A DNA stretch of 64,000 nt, taken from NCBI GenBank assembly GCA_036850595.1, contig CM072166.1, positions 15,580,758 through 15,644,757 on the forward strand. The letters run 5' to 3'. Position 1 is the stretch's first letter; each line of letters begins with the position of its first letter. The notes beneath the pieces were generated by a model. The model searched no databases. It was not told the origin of the DNA and worked only from the letters and a program-made list of their open reading frames with translations. The DNA is from Rhyacichthys aspro. Lineage: Eukaryota > Chordata > Actinopteri > Gobiiformes > Rhyacichthyidae. Both the position numbers and the translations under genes were made by a program. This document shows positions 22,614 to 34,830 of this stretch, piece after piece.

Positions 22614-24779
22614 TCTGCTTCTAATTTAAAGTGTTGCCCGGCCGTTCCTCCTCTGGGTCCTAGCTCCTCTGTGCGCCGAGGCAGTCCGCCAGAAGCCGCT
22701 TGAAGAACAGCACAAATTAAATTCATAAATAAAAGCGGGTGGTTGTGGCTCGCAGGGGAGTGCCGATTGTTGCCTCTATCTGTCTTTATGTGTTTGTGCG
22801 CTGTACCAATGCAGTTCCACCCTTTAATTGCTCCTATTCAGACCTGTTTGTCATGGTACAGGTTGGTATTGTACTGGAATAAGGTTGGATATCCTCTATG
22901 CACATTGTAAGGTCATCAAAATTACTAAAGCATTATACCGAGACGATGAGTCTTTGCACGGTGCAACAAACAGGATTTTTGTGAAGTGTAATAATTGGAC
23001 ATTGTAAAAAAACAAATTTTTCATGCTTCATTGTTGTCTTTATTCCAAAAAAGCTTTTAAAGGTTTTAATGCCTTTGTTACCCAATTAGGTCAATTTAAT
23101 CAAGTGCTATTCTTTGAGGTCCTTAGATGGCTATTGGTTTAGAGTGGACAGCAGAATATTAACATGGAAGCCAAACAAGCAGCTAAAAAAATAAACATTT
23201 AAACTGAAATGTGTTTGCCTGGCTGGTTAGATCCTTTAAATTTTTTTTTGCAAAGTGAGATGGGTCTGGGTCTCACCCACTGACCAAGAAGTGCATAGAA
23301 TAGAAAGAAAATTGATCAGGATTTGAATTTGTACTGTTTCAGAGAAAAATGTTCACTATGTGTTTTACCTTTATTTCTTTTTTTTGTTTGTTTGTTTTAT
23401 TGCAACAATTTTCTTTGGTTACTCCTTAAAAAAAGATTATCATTACCTTACTGGCTACTTTTTATGTGTTATACTTGTACTATACTATATAATAAGAACT
23501 TTATGTATCAACATCAATTCCACCAGTAGCTACTTGCAGAATTAAAACAAAAAAAATCCATTGTAGCCCAGGAGCGATTTTTTTCCAACCAATTAGATCA
23601 TTCATATGTTGCATTTGGTTAGCTGTTCCTAGGCAGACTGCTGGAGGCTGAACGTCTGTCTGTCAATAAATGCACATTAAACTAACGAGAATGCATCAAA
23701 TTGTTTTGGAAGTCCCCAGGGGCTTTGGGCCTTTAGACATTTCCTGACATTTTGTTAGTTGTGCTGACAGGCCACCTCCAACTTCCAAAATTCAATTTAA
23801 CTTTATAAGTCCCCAAGGGAAGATTCAATTGTGAGGTCTCTTCAAATAATTAAAAAGCGAAATGAATTGATTCAGACTTAATCTTCCATAGACTGATTGA
23901 TTGTACAGTCTTATTGAGTTCTTGTGGTGTTCCGTCCTGCAGCTCACTGATCTCAGACGTCCACTGGCTGCTCTCTGTTGTTTAAAAGACGAGTGCAAGG
24001 GATGGTCCATGTTGTTAAGTATATTATTAGTATATTAAGTAGCATCCATCCTATCATGCGTCTGTTGCTCCATTGCAACAAGATTCTCTAAGCTAATACC
24101 TATGGTTCAAGGCAGTAAATCAGTACTGCAGAAAAAATACATGTTAAGTGACACGGATCCTTCTTATACAGTCCTAAAACTTGGTCTGCGCTAATAATTG
24201 TATCACTTATTTTGGGGTGTTTTACTTTAATAACTTGACAAAATACTTTGACTGTACTGATTACTAAAGACTCCATTAAAGTGGATTCAAACATCTTTGG
24301 TTGACTAGCGCATTGTTGTTTTTTGTTCTTTAATTCTCAAGTTAATATAGAAATACTTACGTTTGATGTATTTTTCAACGATTCCCTGTACACTATACCG
24401 CTGCCTTGCTTAGATTATTTTGTCTGTTTCTTCAATCTGGAGATGGAAGCTATTTTTGATTGCAGAAATATAACCCAAACTATTTCCAACACTATGTTTG
24501 CGGTATTCAGCTGCGCTAGAACCCATTTGCATGTAAAGAGGAAAATATCAACGTTACAAGAGCTGTATGGATGATCATACAGTCTGTAAACATGCTGATG
24601 CTGCATTCCTTATGCTAATACACAGCAGCCTCCAGCTATAGGCGGTATACGTAACTTCAAAATGCTGTGAGTGGAGGTATTATTCTATATGCCAGCTTAC
24701 CGACAAGGAGGTAGATGCTTTGACGTATGAACAGACATGCTCTCACTGCCGATCTGCCCTAAAGCATGATCTGCACCAT

Positions 24780-25060
24780 CTATCTCTTGTTTTTCTTCCG
24801 TAGTGCACACCTGTCGCTCGGATATATAGCTTTTGTTTCTTCCGTTTCTCGCGGGGCCTTTTCATCGATCACAGCCTCATTACGGTATCTCCCGCCGCTG
24901 TCGTGCGCGTGTTGTTGCAGCCGCCACCGCAGGAGTTGAATCACTTCGGCTGAAAGGGCTGAAAGAGATTGAGAGACGGAAAACATCATCCGCGCGGGCT
25001 TTGTGTGTCAGATCCGCTGCTGACAAAATAGCCTGACAAGATGGAGAAACAAGTTAAGTG
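24780..25060. promoter_or_regulatory. CpG-rich intronic patch, candidate alternative promoter or enhancer
   Basis: CpG density rises sharply between about 24835 and 25015 (segments such as TTTCTCGCGGGGCC, GTCGTGCGCGTG and ATCCGCGCGGGC) within an otherwise CpG-poor intron. GGATATATAGC (24820-24830) could serve as a TATA element. No first exon with a clear donor can be assigned. It may be an alternative promoter, an enhancer, or simply a GC-richer insertion. Confidence 0.25.
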
Positions 25061-28000
25061 AGATCGGGGAGAGAAGAAAAATTAATGGATGCTTGCGACT
25101 GAGCCAGCTTTCTGTCTTGAGTTTCGTGTCTTATTGTGGTTTTTGAGAGCTGACGAAGAAGTGTTCTGATATGGCATGTTAACTGCTCAATTGTGGCAGC
25201 TCTATGGGCAAGTTTGAGGGTATTAAAATAGGGTAAATGGGGAAGTCAAGGTTTATGGCATCTCTTTCACACTTCTTTGTATCTAAAGCCAAAAATATCA
25301 AATAATGTAAACTGACAAGTGGTTGGACATCTGCAAAACCAAAATTTGTCTTTTGTTTAAATTAGGGACTATTAAAATTGAATTATTTAAACTTTTTGGC
25401 GAGACCTGCTGCTTTGTCCACCATAACACAGCATGTATCCAGTCTTTCATGATATTTTGAAGTCCACTAGGATTAAGAAAGGTAGAAAGGTCCAAAAGTA
25501 TCACTGTATGATGGTGTCACGTTAATGGTAACCACTTTAAATGACATGGGGACACATTGAAACATATTACCATCCCATGTCTATTAGCAGTTTGTCATGA
25601 CCACTGTCACGTGTAGAATGTGTCACGTCACCTATTGTTCTAAACAGAAGACTTCAGCAAAGGTTTAAGTGATAGAAGTTACCCAGTTTAATGACCATTA
25701 GTTAACAATGAACTCAAAAGTTATGGGAGAATTACTGTATGTCCATGGTTTGTTATCGTGGATGGTAATTAGACCCTTTTTTTAGCCAATGATCCTACAT
25801 TAATCAGGTATTCAGGGTTATAAGTATCAGATACATCTTCTTACACAGGTATTACAGATACAAACACTGTCTCATGGCTTTGTTTCTGTTGCTAAACTCT
25901 TCAAACAGCAGGGGTGAGCTCTGGACAGAAAAGACACAAGACGAGACACAGGACTTTCTGAGATCATGTTCATGGCTACCTAATAATAACGCTAACCATC
26001 TGCAAACGGTCAGTGTGTTTGCATTATTGAGCACCCAGCCCCTCCGAACACTCACTAATCGGACATATCGGAGAGACATGTGAGCGCTCGGACCGTATGT
26101 TATCCCTGAAGTATCATTTTTGACAGCCGACATGTGATCCAGCAGCCTTTCCCACAATGAATATGATACTCCGACCTCCAGGCACTGACCCGCTGACCTG
26201 CCCCTGTCCCGCAAATGCATCGAGAAAGCCTATGACAAAGCAGTGGAAGGTCACGGGACGGATCAACAGACGAGTTAAAAGGATGAAGAGCAACAGTCAG
26301 ACTGTACTGGTAATTGAAGATAGAGTAGCTCCAGGAGATCATGTGGCACAATCACTTAAGCTCAGTCGAAAAAACTGCGCTGGAGTAGAGTGACATGACT
26401 AGCCAACATTAGCGTGTGAATAGGTTTCTATGGCCATTTAAGCCCTAACTGTATACAGCATAATGGAAGGCTTAAAGTGTCCATTACTCTTTTACTCTAT
26501 GTCTACATTTACAACAGCTATCTGCATTTTATCATGTAGGTTTTTGTGGCTTTAGCAATAGTTGCTAACGTTTTACAGTCTTTGATGAAGAAGCACAGGT
26601 CCTAAAAGTAATTTCTTCATCCAGAATACAGTAGTCCTACACATCAAGTCATTGTAATGGTTTGTTTGCAGTCTCACCAACATAAAAAAAGGCTCTTGTG
26701 ACAAACGTTACGCACCAACGATCGGCTTTCAAATGACAATAATTTAATAATGGCATCAAATTGCAGTCTAGTCCATACACAAAGGTACATAAAGAGACTT
26801 TACAGGTCTGAGTGCTTTTGTCAGTGGCTCCCAGAGTCCAAGGACTGTCTGGGGCTGCCAGAGCCAGTATAATGAGCAATTGTTGAATTTCCCTATACTC
26901 CAATTAATTCTAAATGATCGCTTTTAATGAGCGTATAAGAATGGCAATTGTAATCGCGCAGCAAGTTTCCCACCCACCACTATTACAGCCCCATATATAG
27001 CAGTGTGTGTATCCCATATGAGGCCTGCCTGGAGCTAGAATCTGTCAAATAGCAGCCTGTAATGTCTGTAATGTATTCCTATTTTAGGGGCTTAACTGAA
27101 ATAGCATTCACTAAAATGATCTGTAAAGACGAGGGGGAAATGCTAAAAAAAATGCTGAAAAATGGAGTATATCCATTTGTTGGTGTTAATGATCAGTTTG
27201 TTTATGTACTTGATAAACTGGAAAACCTACACTATGATATCTAGTGATGGAGAAATGAGGCAAAGAAGTATGGCTTGGAAAGTTGTTGTGGAAAATATTG
27301 AAATTTGGTGAATTTTTTATTTTTTTTTTAATCGAATTGTTTTTACTTTTATTGTTTGTTTTATTTAAAGCCTTGTTTAATAATGTTTAGTGTTGTTTTG
27401 TTAAGTGTTACTGTCTTTATTTAAAAAGCAGCCCCGTTTTATTTATGTAGCCTTGTGATTTCTTTTGAGTTAAGTGTTGTTTATTTATTTTTTGTTCTTT
27501 ATTTATTTTTACCCTGTTTTTATTTTTTTGTTTGGCATTATTTTAAATTTTTCTGTTTTGAATTTACCATTGTTTTCAGATTTTTTAAAAAAATTATTAT
27601 TATTTATTTATTTTTCAATTTTGTGTTAGTCTAGAGTACTTTTGGTCCTCCTCCATGGTTTTAGCAGATCAGATCAGAATCCCATAAGATTTCCACTACA
27701 GTAGAGGCAGATCATGAAAAAATGTACTTTTCCGACTTTATCTGTGGGACTGTGATAAGAGCTACATCACTGCTTTTTTCATCAATTCATTTTTTCATCA
27801 CATTTGCTTACACAGGAGCATTTGGGACGAACTGTGCTGATGCTGGACCGATTTGGAGACGGAGACATGTCTTTGTAGATTAGGGCTCCAGGTGGTGTTC
27901 TTTAGCCGTAATGAGGCAGCAGACTGATGAGCGAGACCAAGGCGTCTGGACAGTGCGACCACTGTTATAAATCAGCTCTCCCTGTGAATTATTCAGCACA

Positions 28001-28282
28001 GCTACACCCCCGAGGAGATGGACGAGAGGGGGGTAGGACCACCAGGGAACTATACCAGGAGCAGACAGTGGAGAGAGGGCAGAGGCGAGGAGTGCTGGAG
28101 GGTGAAAAAGAATAGGAGATAAAGAGATGTTTAGTTTGGTCCGTTTTCTGTAATTTTGCAGATGTGCCATGCATTCACTGACCTCTGAAATGTATTGAAA
28201 TTGAATGCTGAGTTTTATTTTTAATTTAATAACATTCATATAGGCATGTTATCTTATGAAACTTAAAAAAAACAGCATAGAT

Positions 28283-28359
28283 GTATCAGGTTAAAGGTGG
28301 TACTTACTTATTACCTTTTCTGAAGGTGGTGTTTGCTGTAAAGAGTTTGAGAACCACTG
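28283..28359 (+). mobile_element. truncated 3' end of a hAT-like element
   Basis: The stretch ends in GAGTTTGAGAACCACTG (28343-28359), the reverse complement of the common hAT terminus CAGTGGTTCTCAAAC. It is preceded by GGTGGTACTTACT, a combination I have seen in teleost hAT-type repeats. No matching left terminus was found, so only a fragment is claimed. Confidence 0.45.
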
Positions 28360-30101
28360 TTCTAGATGGTTCCTAGCCATGCTTGTATCTTAAGACCCAA
28401 GTAAGGTATTATCCCTCTGTCAACAGTAGACCACCCATACATTTAAATGTAAAAGAAAAGTGTGGTACATGGACAGCAAAGTAGCTTTAACTTAAAAAAT
28501 GGTCAGATATTGCGCTGTTTATGGCCTATTTTCATCTTCACTGGTCAGTATCTATCATATTGATCTTGACAGGTAAAAAACACAAGACAGGACATGCACA
28601 ACTACAGTCGTAACTGCTTGGGATTATAAAACCTTTCTAACTGAATAGAGTACTTCAGGAGATGTGTAGAGTCACCAATTTGGCCAAGTTGGTTGCATCA
28701 AATACTTCAAATGTACTTTTAATCCACAGTGAACAGGGCCAAAAGACTAATTTATGTTCTATGTTAGTTACAGACATGCCTTTAACCTGTATCCAACGGT
28801 TATTTTGTCTGTATTTTAATAGAGATGCAGATTAAAGAAGCAGTAGCTCTGTGGGTCACTGTTGTGGACCAATGGTTGACCTGGAGGCAATATTTCAAGT
28901 AAGATAGGACTGCAAAACAATGGCAGAACTTTTTTAGGAAATATTGAGGGGGTCAAAAGTTCATGAAACCTTAAGACGCAGGGCACTTCCGTTGAGATTG
29001 AATTAAGGCTTAAATGAAACAACTTCCTTCTTGTCTTTACTATTTGTTCCTCATAATCCTTTCCCTGCACTTTGATTCTCCTCCTCTTACTTCTGTCTCA
29101 CTGAAGCTCGTTTCTGCTTTGCTACCTTCTCTCCTCGGCCAGCGTTGCTATGGTGATGTGTGTTTTTTATAAACTGGGATCTCCATCCAACATTTCCCCT
29201 GTTCTTGGTGGAGCTCCTTTGTCTTTTGTTTTTGCTGTGTCTCTGTAGAGGAGGCGGCCATTGTTGAGGCTGTGGGCCGAGACGTTTTGTGTCATTAGCC
29301 ATCGCCTTTATTCTCTAAACCAGCCCCAGGCTCTCCGCTATGTCCTGGGTATCCTATCTACCACTCTTTTTCACTGCTCAGGGTTCCCACTGGCCCTGAA
29401 CCTGAAAATTCTCCTTTTTAGCATTGCTTTAATTTGCTTTGTTGATTTTAGTATTGTTTTGTTTGAGTGTAACATTTCTTTTTTGATCAACATTGTTAAT
29501 TGAGCTTTGTTTTGATTCGGTTCCTTTTTTCTAAAGATTTGTTTGATTTTTAAGCGTTACATTCTTACTTTTTAGCATTTTTTTGAATTATTGAAGAATT
29601 GTTTAGAATGTTTGAGAACATTGTTTATCATGAATCATCAAAGAAAGTAGATCCTTCATTCGTCCTGGAAAATAATCTTCAGAAAAGAGTGGGAACCAGT
29701 ATGTTTTTTCCTTATTTCTTGTTCTTTGTCCTCATTTCTCCTCACCTGTCCCTACTCTTCCTCTGGTGTCCACCCACATAGCGCTGACTTCTTTCACTGC
29801 AGTACTGAAATACATGCAGGTGTGTGCTGCAGTGTGGAGGGCTGTCAGGTCTGTGGGCACGGCAGAGATTTACAGAGCAGTGAGGAGATGGAAAGAGGGA
29901 AACCCCGTTCGGAGAGAAATCTGTTGAAAAGATGAAGCTGAAGTGAGCTGAGTCAGTGTAGGACAATCTATCCTCAGGCGTGTTTAGTGGATGACTGTAG
30001 TAATACAATCGAGTAACACAATACATGCTTCAGCATTACTTTGTTGTTATATCATGTGACCAGTTTTGACCATGTTGACCATAATATATCACTATGTTAT
30101 A

Positions 30102-30735
30102 GTCTAATACAAACATGTCAAACTCCAGGCCCGGAAGCCGACTGCAGCTCTTTGCTATGTTTTATGCGGCCCTTTAATTCATTTAGAAGATGATATTTTT
30201 GGCTCTAGGTTTTATTTATTGAATTTGAACATGTTTCAGATGGACTTGATTTTTGCTACCAAGATAAATAATTAAAACCTGTTCAAATCTGTCTAAAATC
30301 TGTTGAAAACCAACTAAGACCTGTTCAAAACTGACTAAAACCTGTTTAAATCCATCTACAATCTGTTGAAATCTGACGAAAAACTGCTGAAATCTGACTA
30401 AAAACTGTTCAAATCTGTCTAAAACCTGTCCACATCCATCTAAAGCTGTTCAAATTCAACCAAAACCTGTTGAAATCTCTCTAAAATCTGTTGAAAACCA
30501 ACTAAAACCTGCTGAAATCTGACTAAAACATGTTGAAATCCAACTAAAACCATTTTCTGTAAAAGGAGGAAATTTGTTTGTGTGATAGCTTTTGTAAGAC
30601 TCAAATGAAGATGAAATCTCTTGTTTAAAATTTAATAAAAGCTTCTTAAATATCACCATCTTTGCCCCCTGAAAGGATACTAACTAGATATTAACTTTCG
30701 CGGCCACTCACCAGTTTGACACCACTGATCTAATA
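30102..30735. mobile_element. non-autonomous hAT-type element, copy 1, with target duplication
   Basis: The element spans 30110-30727 (618 bp). The left end CAAACATGTCAAACTC is mirrored by the right end CAGTTTGACACCACTG (read outward CAGTGGTGTCAAACTG). Flanks GTCTAATA (30102-30109) and ATCTAATA (30728-30735) form an 8-bp target duplication with one mismatch, as expected of hAT transposition. After the left end comes an AGGCCCGG/GCGGCCCTTT region, then a 21-bp minisatellite, then CCCCTGAAAGGATAC near the right end. There is no transposase frame. A second copy of the family lies at 43216-43650. Confidence 0.75.
30274..30550. repeat. 21-bp minisatellite inside hAT copy 1
   Basis: About 13 consecutive units of a 21-bp motif close to AAAACCTGTTCAAATCTGACT, with substitutions mainly at positions 5-6 and 15-20. 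Because 21 is a multiple of three, the minus strand stays open and reads a seven-residue Phe/Ser/Trp/Ile/Thr repeat (30456-30659). That frame is a by-product of the repeat and not evidence for a gene. Confidence 0.85.
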
Positions 30736-30834
30736 TATCTTTGTCACCCGTTACAATAACCAGAAGCTAATCTTTGAAATACTGGGCGTAATATTGACTT
30801 GTAAAGCCAGAGGTTACTGTACTTGAATAAAAAT

Positions 30835-31065
30835 GGTCAGAGTCGAGGAAGTTCAAATCCTGCAGTTCACTGCGTAAGCTCCTGAATTGTTTTTAATTTA
30901 GTTGTGTTTTTTAAATGGAAGAAATCATTAGGAAAAAGAAGGTAGTGGGTACAATCCCTGATCTGCTGACAATAGTCTTTCTGTGTGGAGTCTGCATGTC
31001 CTCCTCGTACTGCTGTGTGTTCCCTCCAACACCACACACCAAATCAGCACATTAATGCATGATAC
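30835..31065 (+). repeat. SINE relic
   Basis: Contains a B-box-like AAGTTCAAATCC (30849-30860). After an insertion-like stretch it continues with GGTACAATCCCTGATCTGCT and TTTCTGTGTGGAGTCTGCAT and a CCTCCTCGTACTGCTGTGTG segment. The latter order matches the widely distributed fish SINE body 'CTGTGTGGAGTTTGCATGTTCTCC...TGTGTGGGTT'. It is decayed. The left boundary is uncertain. Confidence 0.5.
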
Positions 31066-31129
31066 TTTAGGGTACCTTCAGCTTCAGAAGAATTTAAAAA
31101 GGCCCGTTAACAAAACATTCGATTACACT

Positions 31130-31480
31130 TTGGAAAAAGAAAGCGCACCTCGTTTTTTTTCCTCTTTTTGCTGCATGCACAGTGCTATTTCTGCTCAGTC
31201 TTTTTCCCCTCCGTTCTGCAGACAGCTGAACAACATGAGAGGCCCGTGCCCATCAGACATAAACACATGCCTCGCCCACGCTGCACGAGGCTTCGGCGCG
31301 CTTCATGAACTCCTCCGCACGTGCAGGTGCGGCGACGCTAGTTAGGGTTAGCGCGCCTGAATGGGACATCCCGCAGGGGCTCATTCGGAAGCGCTAACGG
31401 CCTCCTGACCCTGGGAGAACTGAGTCAGCAACATCTCTGTCAATGATGCTGAATAGCTAAGCGGGTGTGTGGGCGAGAGG
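31130..31480. promoter_or_regulatory. CpG-richer island, candidate regulatory element
   Basis: Directly after the SINE relic the sequence becomes GC- and CpG-rich (for example GGCTTCGGCGCGCTTC and GGTGCGGCGACGCTAG near 31290-31340), with an AP-1-like CTGAGTCAGC (31420-31429). A 120-codon + strand frame (30983-31345) crosses from the SINE into this patch, so it is unlikely to be a real gene. Function is unproven. Confidence 0.2.
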
Positions 31481-31857
31481 TGTGTGAGCCACGCAGCTTT
31501 ACATTCATGAAATATACATGTTAGTCGTGTCCGCGGAGTGATGGAGGACATGTTCGGTTCACACTAATTCTGTCTCTCACAGCTGCGTTCAGGTGCTGTT
31601 GGAAAGCGTTTATGGAAGCTTGCTCAAGTTGGAACAACAAATGCTAAACTTGGAATAATTTGATGCCTGACATTATATTGTGGCTGGGCAATTGATCAGA
31701 AAATAATTCGAGTTGACATTTAAAACCTCTAATCTAGTCCTTGATTAACATGTAGAATTCGAGTTGTCCTTATTACAATACAAACCAGAAAACATGATAT
31801 TCCATAATCTTAATGGCAATGAAATGTTTAATTAACCTTGATATTGACTCCAAGCTT

Positions 31858-31975
31858 CGAGACGTAGAGCTCCTCATGGGTTCGATCCCTGGGCCGACGA
31901 ATATGCAGCCTCTTTGTGAGAAGTTACCACATCGTCTCTGTGTTATTGTAGGTTCTCTCTCTTTGTGTCAGCCCA
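31858..31975 (+). repeat. SINE relic, second copy
   Basis: GGGTTCGATCCCTGGGCCGA (31879-31898) is a clear tRNA B-box-like segment. It is followed by TGCAGCCTCTTTGTGAGAAG and, after divergence, GTAGGTTCTCTCTC. This is the same SINE body order seen at 30835-31065, about 1 kb upstream and in the same orientation. The A-box is not clear. Confidence 0.45.
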
Positions 31976-32102
31976 ATATAATTTGATATTTTCAGAGGTT
32001 CAGTCAATAAGAATTTTTTTTTTTAAATTTGCATTTTGTGTATATACACTTATACTGCAACATTATGAAAGGCATAACAGTACACATATTTGCATGTTTT
32101 TT

Positions 32103-32126
32103 TGTTGTTGTTGTTGTTGTTGTTGT
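32103..32126 (+). repeat. (GTT)8 microsatellite
   Basis: Eight uninterrupted GTT/TTG units. Simple repeat only. Confidence 0.9.
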
Positions 32127-33632
32127 AACCCCTCCTGTGATTGCCTTCAAAGCTTTGGGTCAATTTGAGCCGAAGCTGTTTGTTTTACTGTTTACAGAGC
32201 CTAAAATATAATTTATCACCAATTTCTTTCATTGAGGCCCTCTAATGTAACTTTCTTGTCCCTGGGACGAGGACTCATTTCAAGAGATTACATGAGTGAC
32301 ATGCTTTATGGCACTCAAATACAGGGAGCAGAAATAGACCAATACACTGACCATAGCAGACTCGAATTTGTACAAAATACACTTAATTACCTACTGTTTC
32401 TGAAGACTTGTTCTTTCTTCCAAACTTGCCATCTTGGATAGTCTCCAGGTCACACCTATGATCTTCCCGGGTCAAAATGACCCAGTCAATTTATTCAATC
32501 TAAATTATTTAAAATGTTGTTGCTTTTTACACATAGTTTTTTATCTCGATATAATGTAAATGAATGATTTTACTGTATACTCACTGTTTTTTAATGTGCT
32601 CCTGTGCATTTGCGGCGTCTTGGTAGTGTAAGATGACCTGAAAAAAGAAGGCCGTGTGATCAGTTGCAAGATAAACTGGCTTTAAATTTGTCTTGTTTGT
32701 GATGGACTGTTGTCACCCAATTGACTGTTGCAGTGCATTCATTTAAATAAAGCACAAAGTCAATGTAGGGTTTAGGTGTAAGACCAATTATTGATGGGTG
32801 TTGGGTAAAAAAAAAAAAAGCAACGTAGCATCCATTAATAAGTGGGTGTTAAACCAATATAAGGGTTCAAATTTATGAGGACACAACCTTGATTAAAAGT
32901 CAGGAAAAAACACCAACAACAAAAGCGGTATTGCTGTTTTAAATAACAACAAATCCTAACCTAAAAATTGGGACAGTCCGTGGAGCACATGAACGCAGGG
33001 TTAGAGTGTGTCAGGGATTTTCTGCTGCTTCCTGTACCGGTGATTATGCTTATTATTTGCTTCGCTTACTTCCACCTCCCACAGGCCCACAGCTCCGCAA
33101 CAGCAGCAGCTACAGCGGCAACGGCAGATGAAGCGGCATCAGTTTTGGCAGAAATGACGCCTCGTAAGCGGCTGATAAAGACAGGAGACGTCGGAGATGG
33201 ATGAAGAGAGCTTTGGTGTTAAATGAATGGGAGGATTTGTGTTAAATGGGCGGCTACACGGCAATTTGAGTTGAGTTAGTCTTCAGGTGAACACAGGCTG
33301 TCAGCAGCGCGCTCCGGCTCTAGCAGCATTAACGTTTCTGATGATGAAGCAAGAGCCAAAGAAGAGGGTTTTCTGTACATTTGTGGAAGCAGGCAAACCA
33401 TACAAACAGTAAACCAACTGGTCTCTGGGGCCCAAAGCACATACAGTGGCATTAAGATCATATGTCTTAAAAATTACACTTCAAATTGGTTCTATGATGT
33501 TGTTGCTGAAACCATTAGCAGGTTTTTCACATGGTCAGGTCATTATTGCTTTGAAGTGAAAAAAATGAGCAGTGTAATTAAATTGAGTATATTCTGAAAG
33601 CAAAGACAGACAATGAGGTGAGTGACATTTGC

Positions 33633-33681
33633 AATAAATAAATAAATAAATAAATACATAAATACATAAATAAATAAATAA
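33633..33681 (+). repeat. (AAAT)n/(ACAT) microsatellite
   Basis: About 49 bp of AAAT units with two ACAT variants. Simple repeat only. Confidence 0.9.
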
Positions 33682-34589
33682 TGTTATGTGAAAATCTGCA
33701 GTTTTTAACCAAATTTTCACATTTACACAATGTCTTTGAATAGCAAGAGCTAGAATTCAGGCTGCTCAAATCTGAAAAAATATGCATCTTTTTCCACTGT
33801 ATGTAATAGATTTTTATGAGTATATACTACAGTAGATGTGCTGAGTTATGACCAAATGTTTCAAATAGCAATGCTGGTCCATTCTGGTGATATTTATGCA
33901 TCAATGATTAAAGGTCTCTTGGATTTTTGGTGGATTTGCTGACTCAGTAGAAAGGAAATTTAGGCAGTTGTATTAATACAACTGTAATGTAAGAGCCTGC
34001 TTTTATTGTTTTGTGCAATCCATTGCCGCGATAACTATTTTAAAAATTGTGCTATATATATTTGCATGGCCACCTTGGTATAGTTGAATAAAATTTTATA
34101 ATTATTATTAATATCAAGAAAAACAAGCCTCTAGTTTTAGTTTTAGTGGTGCAAGTTGTGCCACAGTTTGATTTAGTGCTCCAACTGGCCAAAATATTTT
34201 TACATTAAAAGCGTAATTTTCACATAGAAACAGACAAATTATTCTGATAATGTAGTCGTATGGATATCATGCTTGTTGATATCTTGTTTCTGTCTTATTT
34301 CAGCAGGTCTTGTCTTGGACATGAAATACATCAGACTTTCAACCAGCCAAAACCTAGCTTCTATAAATATTGAGATATAAATGACCACTCATTAGTTTGT
34401 CGTCGTGTGATACAAGTCTTGAAGTGCACTCTGGTCTCAGTTATGACACGTTGCGAAACGGCAATTTCTTTCCAACTCTTCACACATATGAACATTTTGT
34501 TACCCTTTTATGCATGAAACGTCCCACTAACATGTGTTCTAAGAGAATAATTGAATATTTGTGTCAATAAAATGTATTGACTGTGATGG

Positions 34590-34830
34590 ATTAACTATGT
34601 GTGGCTCTCCTTACGCGACCAACCCTCCTCGGAGTATGCCATGTAACAACGCAGGGTTCGCCTCGCTAAGTATACCTCAGGGACGGCCCACGACGGCGCT
34701 CCGCTTCATCAAATGTGACATGTTACTGTATGTGCGGGACGGGGGCGGGGGGGCGTGAGCGGATCAGTAACCGGCCCGGGCTGACCCTAATACACTCTCA
34801 CGGCTGAAACGTCATCAATCACACTCACTG
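34590..34830. promoter_or_regulatory. CpG-rich patch with G-run cluster
   Basis: CpG-rich relative to the intron (GGACGGCCCACGACGGCGCT at 34681-34700). It carries a G-run cluster at 34736-34754 (GGGACGGGGGCGGGGGGGC), which has enough G tracts to form a G-quadruplex, and then ACCGGCCCGGGC (34770-34781). It resembles a small orphan CpG island. No promoter elements or exon can be assigned. Confidence 0.25.

Larger units (their letters stand above)
19836..28269. other. cacna1g: intronic sequence without recognisable gene
   Basis: Mostly unique-looking sequence. It includes an AT-rich (TTA-like) zone at 20440-20620, a purine-rich GA stretch at 22579-22613, a short relic of a 'TTAACTTTATAAGTCCCCAA' type fish repeat near 23787-23830, and a strongly T-rich, G-poor tract at 27300-27640. 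Open frames are short and scattered. A CpG-rich patch at 24780-25060 is listed separately. Confidence 0.5.

Noticed and set aside
30274..30550. CRISPR-like regular repetition
   Set aside because: Units are contiguous and degenerate with no unique spacers, and the genome is vertebrate, so this is a minisatellite.
30456..30659. Minus-strand frame encoding a seven-residue Phe/Ser/Trp repeat
   Set aside because: Produced by a 21-bp minisatellite inside a hAT element; the open frame follows from the unit length being divisible by three.
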